64,000 bases of DNA from Novosphingobium sp. (GTDB lineage: Bacteria; Pseudomonadota; Alphaproteobacteria; Sphingomonadales; Sphingomonadaceae). The stretch spans positions 62,001 to 126,000 of the forward strand of contig NZ_JAIXPP010000033.1 of the NCBI RefSeq assembly GCF_027486195.1, given 5' to 3'. Under the pieces are notes generated by a model. That model was given only the letters and a program-made list of their open reading frames with translations. It was not told where the DNA came from and ran no database searches. Shown piece by piece: positions 16,254 through 24,363 of this stretch; the first letter of the stretch is position 1, and each line of letters opens with the position of its first letter. Made by a program: the position numbers and the translations under genes.

Positions 16254-16988
16254 TCAGACAGGATCGGCCGGCAAATCGACGATACGGAAAACAGCCCCTG
16301 ATCCAGCATCACGCACGAGGTCAACGCGCGCTCCATCCCAGTGGTAGTTGAGGTGCCGCCCCTGGAGGGGATTTGACGCGCAGTCCGGGTAGAAGAGCGC
16401 GACGCATTCCCCACCGGGATGCCGGATGCTCGGGTAGGCAATGCCGTTTGATCCCGCGGCCTTGAGGTGCCGCGCGAACGCTTGGGATGCGGCATAGCTG
16501 TTGGGATCGAGCGCCGGAACCGGCTCCCCCGCCAGAGTTCGGAGATCATGCAAGTCGGCATCGACTGACATGACGATCTCCCGGAACTGCGAGGTCCAGC
16601 CAGATGCTTCCTTCGTCCGGGCCATGAAGCGGGCATGGTGGTGGATCGTCTCGAACAGTGCGGTCTCGAACCGGTCGCCCAAGTAGAGCACGCCGTAGCT
16701 GCCATCGGTAAAGCGGCTTGGCCGATCCGTGCTGACGTGGGTGAACGGCGCCATGAGGTAGGACGCGCCATTACCGCCCACGCGGCGTTCGACCGGAATG
16801 AGGTCGAGATTGCCAATTGTCGCCATGATGCGCGGATTGGTCTTCTGCTCTGCCGAGATCAGCAGCGGCCAGTCGGCTGGATCAGCGATGTCTTCGAACA
16901 GGTCGATCGGCGGAAAGGCGCTGCGGATGATCCTGACAGCGCCCTTCCACTCAACTCGAGAAACGGGGATATCCGCCGTTTCGTTCAC
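16254..16988 (-). CDS. RES-domain toxin (NAD-degrading)
   Basis: A 244-residue RES toxin. The RES fold is seen in RIIRSAFPPIDLFED near the N-terminus, PSRFTDGSYGVLYLGDRFETALFETIHHH in the middle and GIAYPSIRHPGGECVALFYPD in the C-terminal half, covering the Arg, Glu and Ser that name the family. RES toxins such as MbcT consume NAD+ and stop growth until neutralised. The reading frame starts with GTG at 16988 and overlaps the antitoxin stop (GTGA), so translation is coupled. Together with the Xre partner it would stabilise the element or act in abortive defence. Confidence 0.92.
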   Translation of the reverse strand: MNETADIPVSRVEWKGAVRIIRSAFPPIDLFEDIADPADWPLLISAEQKTNPRIMATIGNLDLIPVERRVGGNGASYLMAPFTHVSTDRPSRFTDGSYGVLYLGDRFETALFETIHHHARFMARTKEASGWTSQFREIVMSVDADLHDLRTLAGEPVPALDPNSYAASQAFARHLKAAGSNGIAYPSIRHPGGECVALFYPDCASNPLQGRHLNYHWDGARVDLVRDAGSGAVFRIVDLPADPV

Positions 16989-17398
16989 CAGCCACCACGC
17001 TCGGCGTCGAGGTAGCGACGCACCCGCATGATATCGGTGAGTTCGCCCCCGAGCATCGCGTCGAGCGCACTGGATCCGCCAAACGCATCATTGGCCGACC
17101 TGATCCAGGCATAGCTGCGGGTTGCCTCCGAGAAGATGATCCGAAGCGCCTTATGAATGCCCATCAGGTTGGACAGCCGAGCGCGGCCATCGCGCGAGAC
17201 GCGCCCGGGGCCTTCGGCTTTCCAGCGGCGATAGGATCGCACCGGCATGTCGAGCAGCGTTGCAGCCTGCTCGTCGGTCAGCTCCCATTTGCCGAACAGA
17301 TTGAGGACTGCCCGAAACATGGCAGCTGCCTCGTCCTGGGTAATCGGATCGGGACGGAAAGCGGTAACGGCAGTATCAACGGGTTGCAGAGCCAGCAT
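16985..17398 (-). CDS. Xre/MbcA/ParS-type antitoxin
   Basis: A 137-residue antitoxin. The N-terminal helix-turn-helix region (GKWELTDEQAATLLDMPVRSYRRWK) is followed by the DUF2384 toxin-binding domain (LMGIHKALRIIFSE...AWIRSANDAFGG). It neutralises the RES toxin encoded by the next gene and should bind its own promoter. I start it at the ATG 17396-17398 with a GGAGA site; an open frame reaches 17545 but crosses the promoter palindromes. The C-terminus ends in a YLDAERGGW tail that overlaps the toxin start. Confidence 0.9.
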   Translation of the reverse strand: MLALQPVDTAVTAFRPDPITQDEAAAMFRAVLNLFGKWELTDEQAATLLDMPVRSYRRWKAEGPGRVSRDGRARLSNLMGIHKALRIIFSEATRSYAWIRSANDAFGGSSALDAMLGGELTDIMRVRRYLDAERGGW

Positions 17399-17407
17399 GG
17401 CAGATCT

Positions 17408-17476
17408 CCATATGGCATCATATACGCCAATCAATGCCATATGGCAACGATCTATGTGGATGATGCCAATCTGGCA
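17408..17476 (-). promoter_or_regulatory. Autoregulatory operator array of the RES/Xre pair
   Basis: Three related palindromic sites lie just upstream of the antitoxin ATG: CCATATGGCA (17408-17417), TGCCATATGGCA (17435-17446) and TGCCAATCTGGCA (17464-17476), spaced about 27-29 bp centre to centre. The last lies inside the 3' end of the strawberry-notch gene. This repeat pattern is what an Xre-type antitoxin dimer would bind for negative autoregulation. Confidence 0.7.
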
Positions 17477-20400
17477 ATCACGTTCGCCGCGCCCTCGATC
17501 GGCACGAACAGCCGCGTCTGGTAGCGGATGATTTCCGTGAAACACCCTTGAGCCTTGTACCAGTCAAGGCGGGCTATGCTCCATCCGGTCAGTTCTATTC
17601 GCTGTGAGCCATTGACCAGACTGCGCTTGACCATGAGCTGCTCACGGCCAGCGAATTCCACGGCTCGGCCTGTCGCCAGGACGGTCTGGACGATCTCATC
17701 GGCGGAAAGCGATTGCACGCGTTCCAGACCCAGTGCCCGGCACAGTTCTGGAACACAATGGAGAGGAACCTCCCGGCCAAGGAGCGACCGGCCATCCGCC
17801 GCTGAGATGCGGCTGACCCTTACGAAATCGGATGGGAGCTTGTCCCAGACCGGCAGCAGGAGGCCCGTCGCCAGATAGAGGCGCTCGCGCTTGTGGTTCG
17901 ACCGCGCTTCCTCGACCTCCGCGGCCCAGGCTTCGCGGAACTCGCCCACAGGGATCTGCTCCCAACTGCTCTCAGCCAGCTGACCCTCAGTGATGTGGCT
18001 GCGCTTCAGCGGGCGCAGTAACTCGAAGCGGGCCACGCGCGTGCCGTCATCGGCAAGAATGCTGCGGGTGGGCACGAGCAAGGCAACCCGGCCTGAGCGG
18101 GCGTTCCGAACAGGCTGCTGCCGTTGCCCGGCGAGGCCGTGGAGCTCCTCGAGCCGCTTCAGCGTGAGCGGCTTAAGGGCTCTGGCGATTTCCAGTTCCA
18201 GCAGATGGGTGGTCGCACCCGAGGCCGGATCGGTACGCAGCAACGTGTCGGACAGGATCACGAAGTCTTCGACCGCGATGGTCTCTAGACCGAGGTCGAG
18301 TGTGCCGGCCTTTCGGGCAGCATCGATACGCGCCTCGACCAGCCCCATGAACTCATCGAAGATCGCGTTCTGCAAGGCGATGGGAAGTGCGAGGATGCGG
18401 TTGAGCCAGCGCTGGATCGGCGGCAGGTCATCGACCATCGATCCGTCAGGGGCTTCGATCCTGAGACCTGTCAGCTCTTGGAAGCGCCCCAGGCTGACCG
18501 CTTCGAGCTTGCCGGTGAACATAAGCCCGAACCAGCGATGGAGCGCCTCCTTGGCATAGATGCTCTCGAGGTTGTCAGCCGGATCAAAGAGGTTCTGACC
18601 GCCGGTCTGGCGCTGCCCGCGCGTCAAGGCACCGAGGCTGTCGAGGCGGCGTGCGATCGTCGAGATGAACCGGCGTTCGCCGCGCACATCGGTCGTCACT
18701 GGCCTAAACATTGGGGCCGACGCCTGGTTGGTGCGATTGGTCCGGCCAAGTCCCTGGATCGCGGCGTCAGCCCGCCAACCCGGCTCGAGCAGAAAATGGA
18801 CGCGGCGGGCCTGGTTCTTGGCCGCGAGATCCGCATGGTAGCTGCGTCCGGTCCCTCCGGCATCCGAAAAGACCAGAATCCGCTTGGTCCCGTCCATGAA
18901 GGCCTGTGTTTCAGCGACATTGGCGCGCGGCGAGCGGGATTGCAGTTTCTGACAGCCATCGCGGCCGACGATGAGCCGACGTGTCCGGCCGCTCACTTCC
19001 GCCACCTGATCCACGCCGAAGCGTTCGATGATGGCATCAAGCGCGGTCGCGATGGGCGGCAAGGCGCAGAGCTGCTCTATCATCCGGTCGCGCGCGGCGA
19101 GGGCCGACCGGCACAATACCGGCGCGCCCTGCTCGTCGCTCATCGGCTCGGAACGAGGATTGCCGTTTTCGTCGGTGAAGACGGCCATCAGCCGGACAGG
19201 AAAGCTCTTGGCGAGATAGTCGATCACATATTCCCGCGGGGACAGATCGATTTCCAGCGCTTCGCGTTCCTCGTCCGAAAGGTCGGCAAGCCGCCGGTTG
19301 AGCATGGCTTCTGCGGTCGAGACGAGCTGGACAACAACAGCGTTCCCATCGGCAATGGCGGCGTCGATGGCTGGCAACAGGCTCGGCAGCTTCATCGACA
19401 AAAGCAGCTGCGCGAAAAAGCGCTGCTTGGTGCCCTCGAAGATCGACAGCGCTGCGGACTTGGCACCGGAGTTGAGCGTCCCTCCGGTTTCGCTATCGAC
19501 AATCCGCGTGGCCTCGAGCGCTTCGCGCAGGTTGGCGTGGATGATCGCCCAAGCTTCAGCGTAGGCATCATAGACCGCGATCTGATCCTCGCTCAGGCGA
19601 TGCTCGAGGATCTCGTATTCGACGCCGGCGAAGGACAATGCGCGCGCGGTGTAGAGGCCGAGCGACTTGAGGTCCCGCGCAACCAGTTCCATTGCTGCGA
19701 TCCCGCCGTCACGAATGTCGGCCACGAAGGCCTCGCGATTGGCGAAGGCGGTCTCAGGTCCCCACAGGCCAAGGCGCGTCGCATAGGCCAGGTTGTTGAC
19801 GTCGGACGCGCCGGTTGCCGAGGCATAGAGCACCCGCGCGCGGGGCAGGAGGTTTTGCAGGCGCACGCCGGCGATACCCTGCTCCGAGCCCTTGACCTTG
19901 CCCCGTGATCCTTCTCCGCCAGCGGCATTGGCCATGGCGTGCGCCTCGTCGAACACGATTACGCCCTCGAAGTCATCGCCCGCCCAGGCGAGGATCTGGT
20001 CGAGGCGGGTCGCATCACTTCGGCCTGACCGCAGGGTCGGGTAGGTCACGAATAAGATGCCGTCGCGCATGGCGATGGGGGTGCCGAGTTTCCAGGATGC
20101 AAGCGGCTGGATGTCGATCGGAAGGCCGCCAAGTGCAGCCCAGTCGCGCCGGGCATCTTCCAGCAGCGCCTCATTCTTGGAGATCCAGACATGGCGGCGT
20201 TCACCGCGCACCCAGCGATCGAGGATGACGCTCGCAACCTGACGGCCCTTCCCGGCGCCCGTTCCGTCCCCGAGGAAATAGCCCTGCCGGTAGGTCAGAC
20301 CGTCCGCCGATGCCTTGAGCGAACAGCCCTTGTCCTCTGGCTCGAACCGGCCGGGAAGATCGCGCCCATGGGCGCTTGCAGCGTAGATCAGGGTCTCTGC

Positions 20401-21693
20401 CTGGGCAGCTGATAGCAGCCCCGTGGCAATCAGCCCGTCGGGCAGCTGCGGCACAGCTTCGGCCATTGGTGCGGCGATCGACCCCATGGCGACGGACTCA
20501 ACGAGCGGCGTCGGATGCTCGGCGGCTCCATCGATCACGATTCTGCTTGGGCGATAGGGCAGATAGTGGCCGACCTGAGGGGCAAGCGGCGCAGGGGCTT
20601 CGAGCGACTGATAGGTGAGCGACCCGATAGCGGATGCTGTAGGAGTGATCCTGCCTGGTGTCGGCAGCGGTCTGCGCGGCGCGGCCATCAGGCGAAACGG
20701 CGAACGAACTGGAAGGCTCGATTGCTCGGGAAAAGCCTCCAGGCTGGCGCGAGCCGGCAAAGCATCGACAAGATCGACCAGCTGGCCGATTTCGCTGGTA
20801 CAGATTGTGACGGGCTCCTTGGAGCCTCCCACCTTGTCGATGACCAGCAGCCGGGTGGTGATCCCGGTGCCATGCCTGATGAACGCACGTTCGACGGCGA
20901 CATTGAGCCGCAGCGAAGCTGGCCCCTTCAGCCCGGCCAGAAACCTCGCGCAATCGAACCATTCGGGCATGATTGCGACAAGCCGACCGCCGGACGCCAG
21001 ACGGTTCCAGGCCGACCTCAGGTGGCGCAAGCCGGTGCGACTATCGTGCCCTCGCTCGATGCCGCGCGAATAGGGCGGGTTCATCAACACGACGCCAGGG
21101 ATGATGGCGGGATCGAGCAGTTCGTCGATCAGCTCGGCGTCATGACCAGCCACTCGCGCAGCCGGGAATACAGCATTCAGGCAGTTGCGGCGAAGCGGCG
21201 AGATTTCGTTTAGAGCGAGGCGCGAGGCAGCCTTGGCGGCCCAGACCGCGAGCATGCCCGTTCCGGCCGAGGGTTCCAGCACAAGCTCGTCAGTCGCCAG
21301 CGCGCAGGCCCGAGCAGCAAGCCAGCCAAGGCGCGGCGGTGTTGCGAACTGCTGCCATTCGATCTGCTCGTCGCTGCGATTGGTCTGGGTCGGCAGTACG
21401 GATTCCAACGCCGTAAACATCCGGTCGGCGTCGGCTGCCGAAGCGGTAAGGTCGATCTGTGCGTTGGCCTGCAGAAATTCGGTCTGAGCCAATTCCAACG
21501 CGATATGCGCATCGCGCACCGACCAGCGCCCATCTGCGTCTGTGCCCCCGAAATGATCGGTCAAAAGCGTATGCAACTGCCGACGCGTGATCGGTTCGCC
21601 GGATGCTAGGTTTGCGGCGATGGTGCGAGCAGCTAGCAGGACTAGCGGTTCAGATGGTGGGGGAAGCAAGAGAGCGGGAGCAGAGCTTGGCAT
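17452..21693 (-). CDS. Strawberry-notch-like methyltransferase/helicase fusion
   Basis: A 1413-residue protein. The N-terminal part is an N6-adenine-type DNA methyltransferase: motif I EPSAGTG at 140-146 and the catalytic NPPY at 205-208. The centre is a strawberry-notch helicase: GDGTGAGKG at 475-483 (Walker A variant) and FDEAH at 581-585, then the C-terminal helicase lobe with LEPGWRADAAIQGLGRTNRTN. An AGGAGG site precedes the ATG. Such fusions occur on large plasmids and ICEs; they are proposed to modify or remodel element DNA on entry and resist host restriction, but this is not settled. Its 3' end carries part of the RES/Xre promoter. Confidence 0.9.
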   Translation of the reverse strand: MPSSAPALLLPPPSEPLVLLAARTIAANLASGEPITRRQLHTLLTDHFGGTDADGRWSVRDAHIALELAQTEFLQANAQIDLTASAADADRMFTALESVLPTQTNRSDEQIEWQQFATPPRLGWLAARACALATDELVLEPSAGTGMLAVWAAKAASRLALNEISPLRRNCLNAVFPAARVAGHDAELIDELLDPAIIPGVVLMNPPYSRGIERGHDSRTGLRHLRSAWNRLASGGRLVAIMPEWFDCARFLAGLKGPASLRLNVAVERAFIRHGTGITTRLLVIDKVGGSKEPVTICTSEIGQLVDLVDALPARASLEAFPEQSSLPVRSPFRLMAAPRRPLPTPGRITPTASAIGSLTYQSLEAPAPLAPQVGHYLPYRPSRIVIDGAAEHPTPLVESVAMGSIAAPMAEAVPQLPDGLIATGLLSAAQAETLIYAASAHGRDLPGRFEPEDKGCSLKASADGLTYRQGYFLGDGTGAGKGRQVASVILDRWVRGERRHVWISKNEALLEDARRDWAALGGLPIDIQPLASWKLGTPIAMRDGILFVTYPTLRSGRSDATRLDQILAWAGDDFEGVIVFDEAHAMANAAGGEGSRGKVKGSEQGIAGVRLQNLLPRARVLYASATGASDVNNLAYATRLGLWGPETAFANREAFVADIRDGGIAAMELVARDLKSLGLYTARALSFAGVEYEILEHRLSEDQIAVYDAYAEAWAIIHANLREALEATRIVDSETGGTLNSGAKSAALSIFEGTKQRFFAQLLLSMKLPSLLPAIDAAIADGNAVVVQLVSTAEAMLNRRLADLSDEEREALEIDLSPREYVIDYLAKSFPVRLMAVFTDENGNPRSEPMSDEQGAPVLCRSALAARDRMIEQLCALPPIATALDAIIERFGVDQVAEVSGRTRRLIVGRDGCQKLQSRSPRANVAETQAFMDGTKRILVFSDAGGTGRSYHADLAAKNQARRVHFLLEPGWRADAAIQGLGRTNRTNQASAPMFRPVTTDVRGERRFISTIARRLDSLGALTRGQRQTGGQNLFDPADNLESIYAKEALHRWFGLMFTGKLEAVSLGRFQELTGLRIEAPDGSMVDDLPPIQRWLNRILALPIALQNAIFDEFMGLVEARIDAARKAGTLDLGLETIAVEDFVILSDTLLRTDPASGATTHLLELEIARALKPLTLKRLEELHGLAGQRQQPVRNARSGRVALLVPTRSILADDGTRVARFELLRPLKRSHITEGQLAESSWEQIPVGEFREAWAAEVEEARSNHKRERLYLATGLLLPVWDKLPSDFVRVSRISAADGRSLLGREVPLHCVPELCRALGLERVQSLSADEIVQTVLATGRAVEFAGREQLMVKRSLVNGSQRIELTGWSIARLDWYKAQGCFTEIIRYQTRLFVPIEGAANVIARLASST

Positions 21694-21765
21694 TTGAAAC
21701 CTCCTAACGAAGCCCAGTCCACTGGGCGGGCTTCATCAGGCCAAAAGCCATCTCCCCTCTTCACG

Positions 21766-22674
21766 TCAGGACTTGGACCGCAGCCACGCTTGCAAGGCGT
21801 CGTTCCAGTCTTTCCCGTGACCACGCGGGCGACGCGTGACGATCGTTCGGTTTTCACGGGCGTAGGCGCTGCGCGCGCGTTCCTCGGCAATGTCGCCGCC
21901 TGCATCATGGTCGACGAACAGATGCAATTCGCGCACGCTTTCCGGGATCGACACGAGGCCAAAACGCTTATTGCCGAGCGAGGCCCAGCAAGGGATCTGG
22001 GTCAAGGCCTTGGCAGCGAGCGCGCTCTCGATACCTTCGGCAAGGCCGAGCCGCCCGTCGATAGGTTCGAAGAGGCGAACTGCGCCTGATGCCAAGCTCC
22101 CGAGTGCGCGCTTGGGGTTGGCGAAAGGGGGCACCGCGGGCCTCAGCGGGTTGAGAAACGTGCGGTGAATTCCGACCAGCCCATGATCCATCGTCACTGC
22201 CGCGATCAGAGCAGGCAAGTATTGCGTGTTCCCCTTCGGTCCGAGCGGGGTATGAGGGTGAAATCTGAGCGCGCGAGAGACGGCGCGGATGCCGCGGGCC
22301 TGGAGATAGGTCTTGGCGGGAGTACCATCGATTGGCGTTGCTTCACGCCAAATTCGCTCTGCAAACGCATGGTATGCTGGCTTGCCGACATTGGCACTTG
22401 GCTCGACTTCGACCTTCCCAGCAAAGAAGCTCCCCGGCGAAACACCTCGATCGGCGAGTGCAGTCAGCACCTGATGCTGGCTGCAGCCCGCGAAACAATG
22501 AAAGAGGATCGCGCGTCGTCCCAAAGTTACGCTGAGCGAGGGCGTTCGATCATCGTGGGAGGGACATCGCGCCATGCCCTTGGAGCCGGACCAATACCCT
22601 CCCAGCTCCTCGCAAAGCTGCTTTGCTGCTGAAGCAAGGGACAAGCTGGTAGGACTGGATAACGCGTGGGACAT
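21766..22674 (-). CDS. Toprim-domain, primase-like protein
   Basis: A 302-residue protein. The N-terminal zinc-ribbon-like region has CPSHDDRTPSLSV (about 37-49) and FHCFAGCS (about 58-65), as in CHC2-type primases. The C-terminal Toprim fold has LAEGIESA with its catalytic Glu and LFVDHDAGG with the DxD. This arrangement is common in element-encoded primases that prime the transferred strand in the recipient. It is encoded 72 bp upstream of the strawberry-notch gene in the same direction and is divergent from the lytic transglycosylase. Confidence 0.85.
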   Translation of the reverse strand: MSHALSSPTSLSLASAAKQLCEELGGYWSGSKGMARCPSHDDRTPSLSVTLGRRAILFHCFAGCSQHQVLTALADRGVSPGSFFAGKVEVEPSANVGKPAYHAFAERIWREATPIDGTPAKTYLQARGIRAVSRALRFHPHTPLGPKGNTQYLPALIAAVTMDHGLVGIHRTFLNPLRPAVPPFANPKRALGSLASGAVRLFEPIDGRLGLAEGIESALAAKALTQIPCWASLGNKRFGLVSIPESVRELHLFVDHDAGGDIAEERARSAYARENRTIVTRRPRGHGKDWNDALQAWLRSKS

Positions 22675-22747
22675 GCGGGGCTCCTCAAGCTTAAAATACC
22701 GTCCCCTTGCGAGCGACCTCTCCTCCCAATCGCGCGCGTAATAGCAC

Positions 22748-22760
22748 TTTCCTACACCCC
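22748..22760 (+). promoter_or_regulatory. Shared 12-mer upstream of the lytic transglycosylase
   Basis: TTTCCTACACCC occurs here and at 4041-4052, each time 60-75 bp upstream of a plus-strand gene of the element. It is a candidate regulator-binding or promoter element with no known consensus. Confidence 0.35.
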
Positions 22761-22809
22761 TTTGTTCACTATACGTTCCGTTTCGATTCGAGGCAATGCG
22801 ACGAGATGG

Positions 22810-23403
22810 ATGATGATTAGATTTGGAAGGATCGGGATGCTCTTAATGAGCGTTTCCGCGGTGCAGGTTTCAGCCCAAGCAGACACGCCATCCTTCGCGA
22901 TATTCGAACATCGACCGATCCCTATAGAGCCTGAGGCTGTCGAGCCGGCTCTTCCGGCACACGGTGAGATGAAATTGAGTCTGCGCAAGGCGGCGTTCGC
23001 GCGCCCGTTCCGCGAAGTGATCTATTTGGCGAATGTGCGGGAGGCTGAGCTTCGATATGGCCTACCCACTGGCTTGCTGCAGGCGTTGATCTGGACTGAA
23101 TCGCGCTTCAATCCGATGGCGATCAGCCCCGCTGGCGCGGCGGGGCTGGCGCAGCTGATGCCAGGCACGGCTCGCTACCTCGGCATCACGAACCGGCATG
23201 ATCCTGTTGCGAGCATTGATGGCGGGGCACGCTACTTGCGCGAGATGCTGGACAAGTTTGGGCAGATACATCTCGCCCTCGCTGCTTATAATGCTGGACC
23301 TGGAGCGGTTTCGAGAGCTGGCGGCATTCCCAGAAACAGCGAGACGCCCGGCTATGTCCGCAGCGTGCTTGAACGATGGCAAGCAATTGGCTCGCGCATA
23401 TGA
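22810..23403 (+). CDS. Secreted lytic transglycosylase (VirB1-like)
   Basis: A 197-residue peptidoglycan hydrolase with a signal peptide (MMIRFGRIGMLLMSVSAV, cleavage near AQA). The SLT domain shows the catalytic Glu E97 in ALIWTESRFNP, followed by SPAGAAGLAQLMPGTARYLG and ALAAYNAGPGAV. It would open the cell wall for the mating channel. The frame extends back to 22666, over the divergent Toprim gene, so I start at the ATG 22810, where a signal peptide begins; the ATG three bases on is equally possible. The ribosome site is weak. Confidence 0.88.
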   Translation: MMIRFGRIGMLLMSVSAVQVSAQADTPSFAIFEHRPIPIEPEAVEPALPAHGEMKLSLRKAAFARPFREVIYLANVREAELRYGLPTGLLQALIWTESRFNPMAISPAGAAGLAQLMPGTARYLGITNRHDPVASIDGGARYLREMLDKFGQIHLALAAYNAGPGAVSRAGGIPRNSETPGYVRSVLERWQAIGSRI

Positions 23404-23463
23404 AAGGCGTTCGTCTAAAGATAGATGAGGAAGCGATTACTTGAGTGAGGAAGGCCAAGTTTA

Positions 23464-24045
23464 ATGGCTCGAAAAGAAGATCGAGGCACGAAGGATGACA
23501 ATGTCGTTCGCTTCGATTTCCGGGACAAACTGAGGAAGCAGCACGACACGCGTCGGCGCAAGGAGTGGATGTTGGGCCTAGCCGCGTTCTCGATCGTATT
23601 CGCCGGCGGGATGCTGGCATTGAATTGGCCTATGTCCGGTCTGACCTCAACCGCCTCGTCAGAACTCGCGCCCAAGCTTTTGTTGGTGGGCGGAAGCGCC
23701 TCACCGCGCTTCGAGCTCTGCGGAGTTACACGCCGAACCTGCGTCGTTGATGGAGATACCTTTTGGCTCGAAGGCCAGAAGATCAGGATCGCAGACATCG
23801 ACACCCCCGAGATTAGCGAACCCAAGTGCGATTCTGAGTATCAGCTTGGTATGAAGGCGACTTACCGGCTCCGCGACCTGTTGAACGAAAGCGCGTTCGA
23901 GGTCCGGCCGATCGGAAGCCGCGATGAAGACCGATTTGGGCGCAAACTGCGCGTCATCGTTCGGCACGGTCAATCGCTTGGAGATCAGCTCGTTAGCGAA
24001 GGCCTCGCTCGGACTTGGACTGGTCGTCGGGAACCCTGGTGTTGA
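23464..24045 (+). CDS. Membrane-anchored thermonuclease (SNase-like)
   Basis: A 193-residue nuclease with a basic N-terminus and one membrane segment at about 35-54, so the enzyme faces the periplasm. The staphylococcal-nuclease core shows CVVDGDTFWLEGQKIRIADIDTPE (with its catalytic Arg and Asp/Glu residues) and DRFGRKLRVIV, ending GLARTWTGRREPWC. Such anchored nucleases are frequent on sphingomonad elements beside the lytic transglycosylase; they may clear DNA around the channel, a role I infer. The ATG at 23464 follows a short gap after the previous gene. Confidence 0.88.
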   Translation: MARKEDRGTKDDNVVRFDFRDKLRKQHDTRRRKEWMLGLAAFSIVFAGGMLALNWPMSGLTSTASSELAPKLLLVGGSASPRFELCGVTRRTCVVDGDTFWLEGQKIRIADIDTPEISEPKCDSEYQLGMKATYRLRDLLNESAFEVRPIGSRDEDRFGRKLRVIVRHGQSLGDQLVSEGLARTWTGRREPWC

Positions 24046-24363
24046 CAGCGACCGGGCCATTGACCGGTCAACATTTGTTCCTGGATGATCGGTAGGATCC
24101 GACGAACTGAACCCGCTCCCCGAACTTCGGGCGAATAGCTGCTCCTGCCGGAACCCGCCGTTCGCCTTCCAATCAGCGGTTTGACCGGAGCGCGCCCCCA
24201 GGGAACGGCCTCGGCGCTCGAGTTATCTTGACCTGACTGCCTTTCGGAATTGGGCACAATGATCGGCATAGACTCTCTGGTGTTCGCCCGGCGGATCAAG
24301 AAAATCTAAGGAATCTGTCGACGGCACTTCAAGCTAGGATAGCTGCGTTAGGACCAAAGGGCG
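24046..24363. other. Non-coding gap with terminator-like hairpin
   Basis: About 318 bp between convergent genes. Right after the thermonuclease stop, GACCGG-gccattga-CCGGTC can form a stem, flanked by GTTGAC/GTCAAC, a possible terminator. Nothing else is recognised. Confidence 0.4.

Noticed and set aside
18478..19908. 476-residue plus-strand frame inside the strawberry-notch gene
   Set aside because: Antisense to conserved helicase motifs; no domain or ribosome site.
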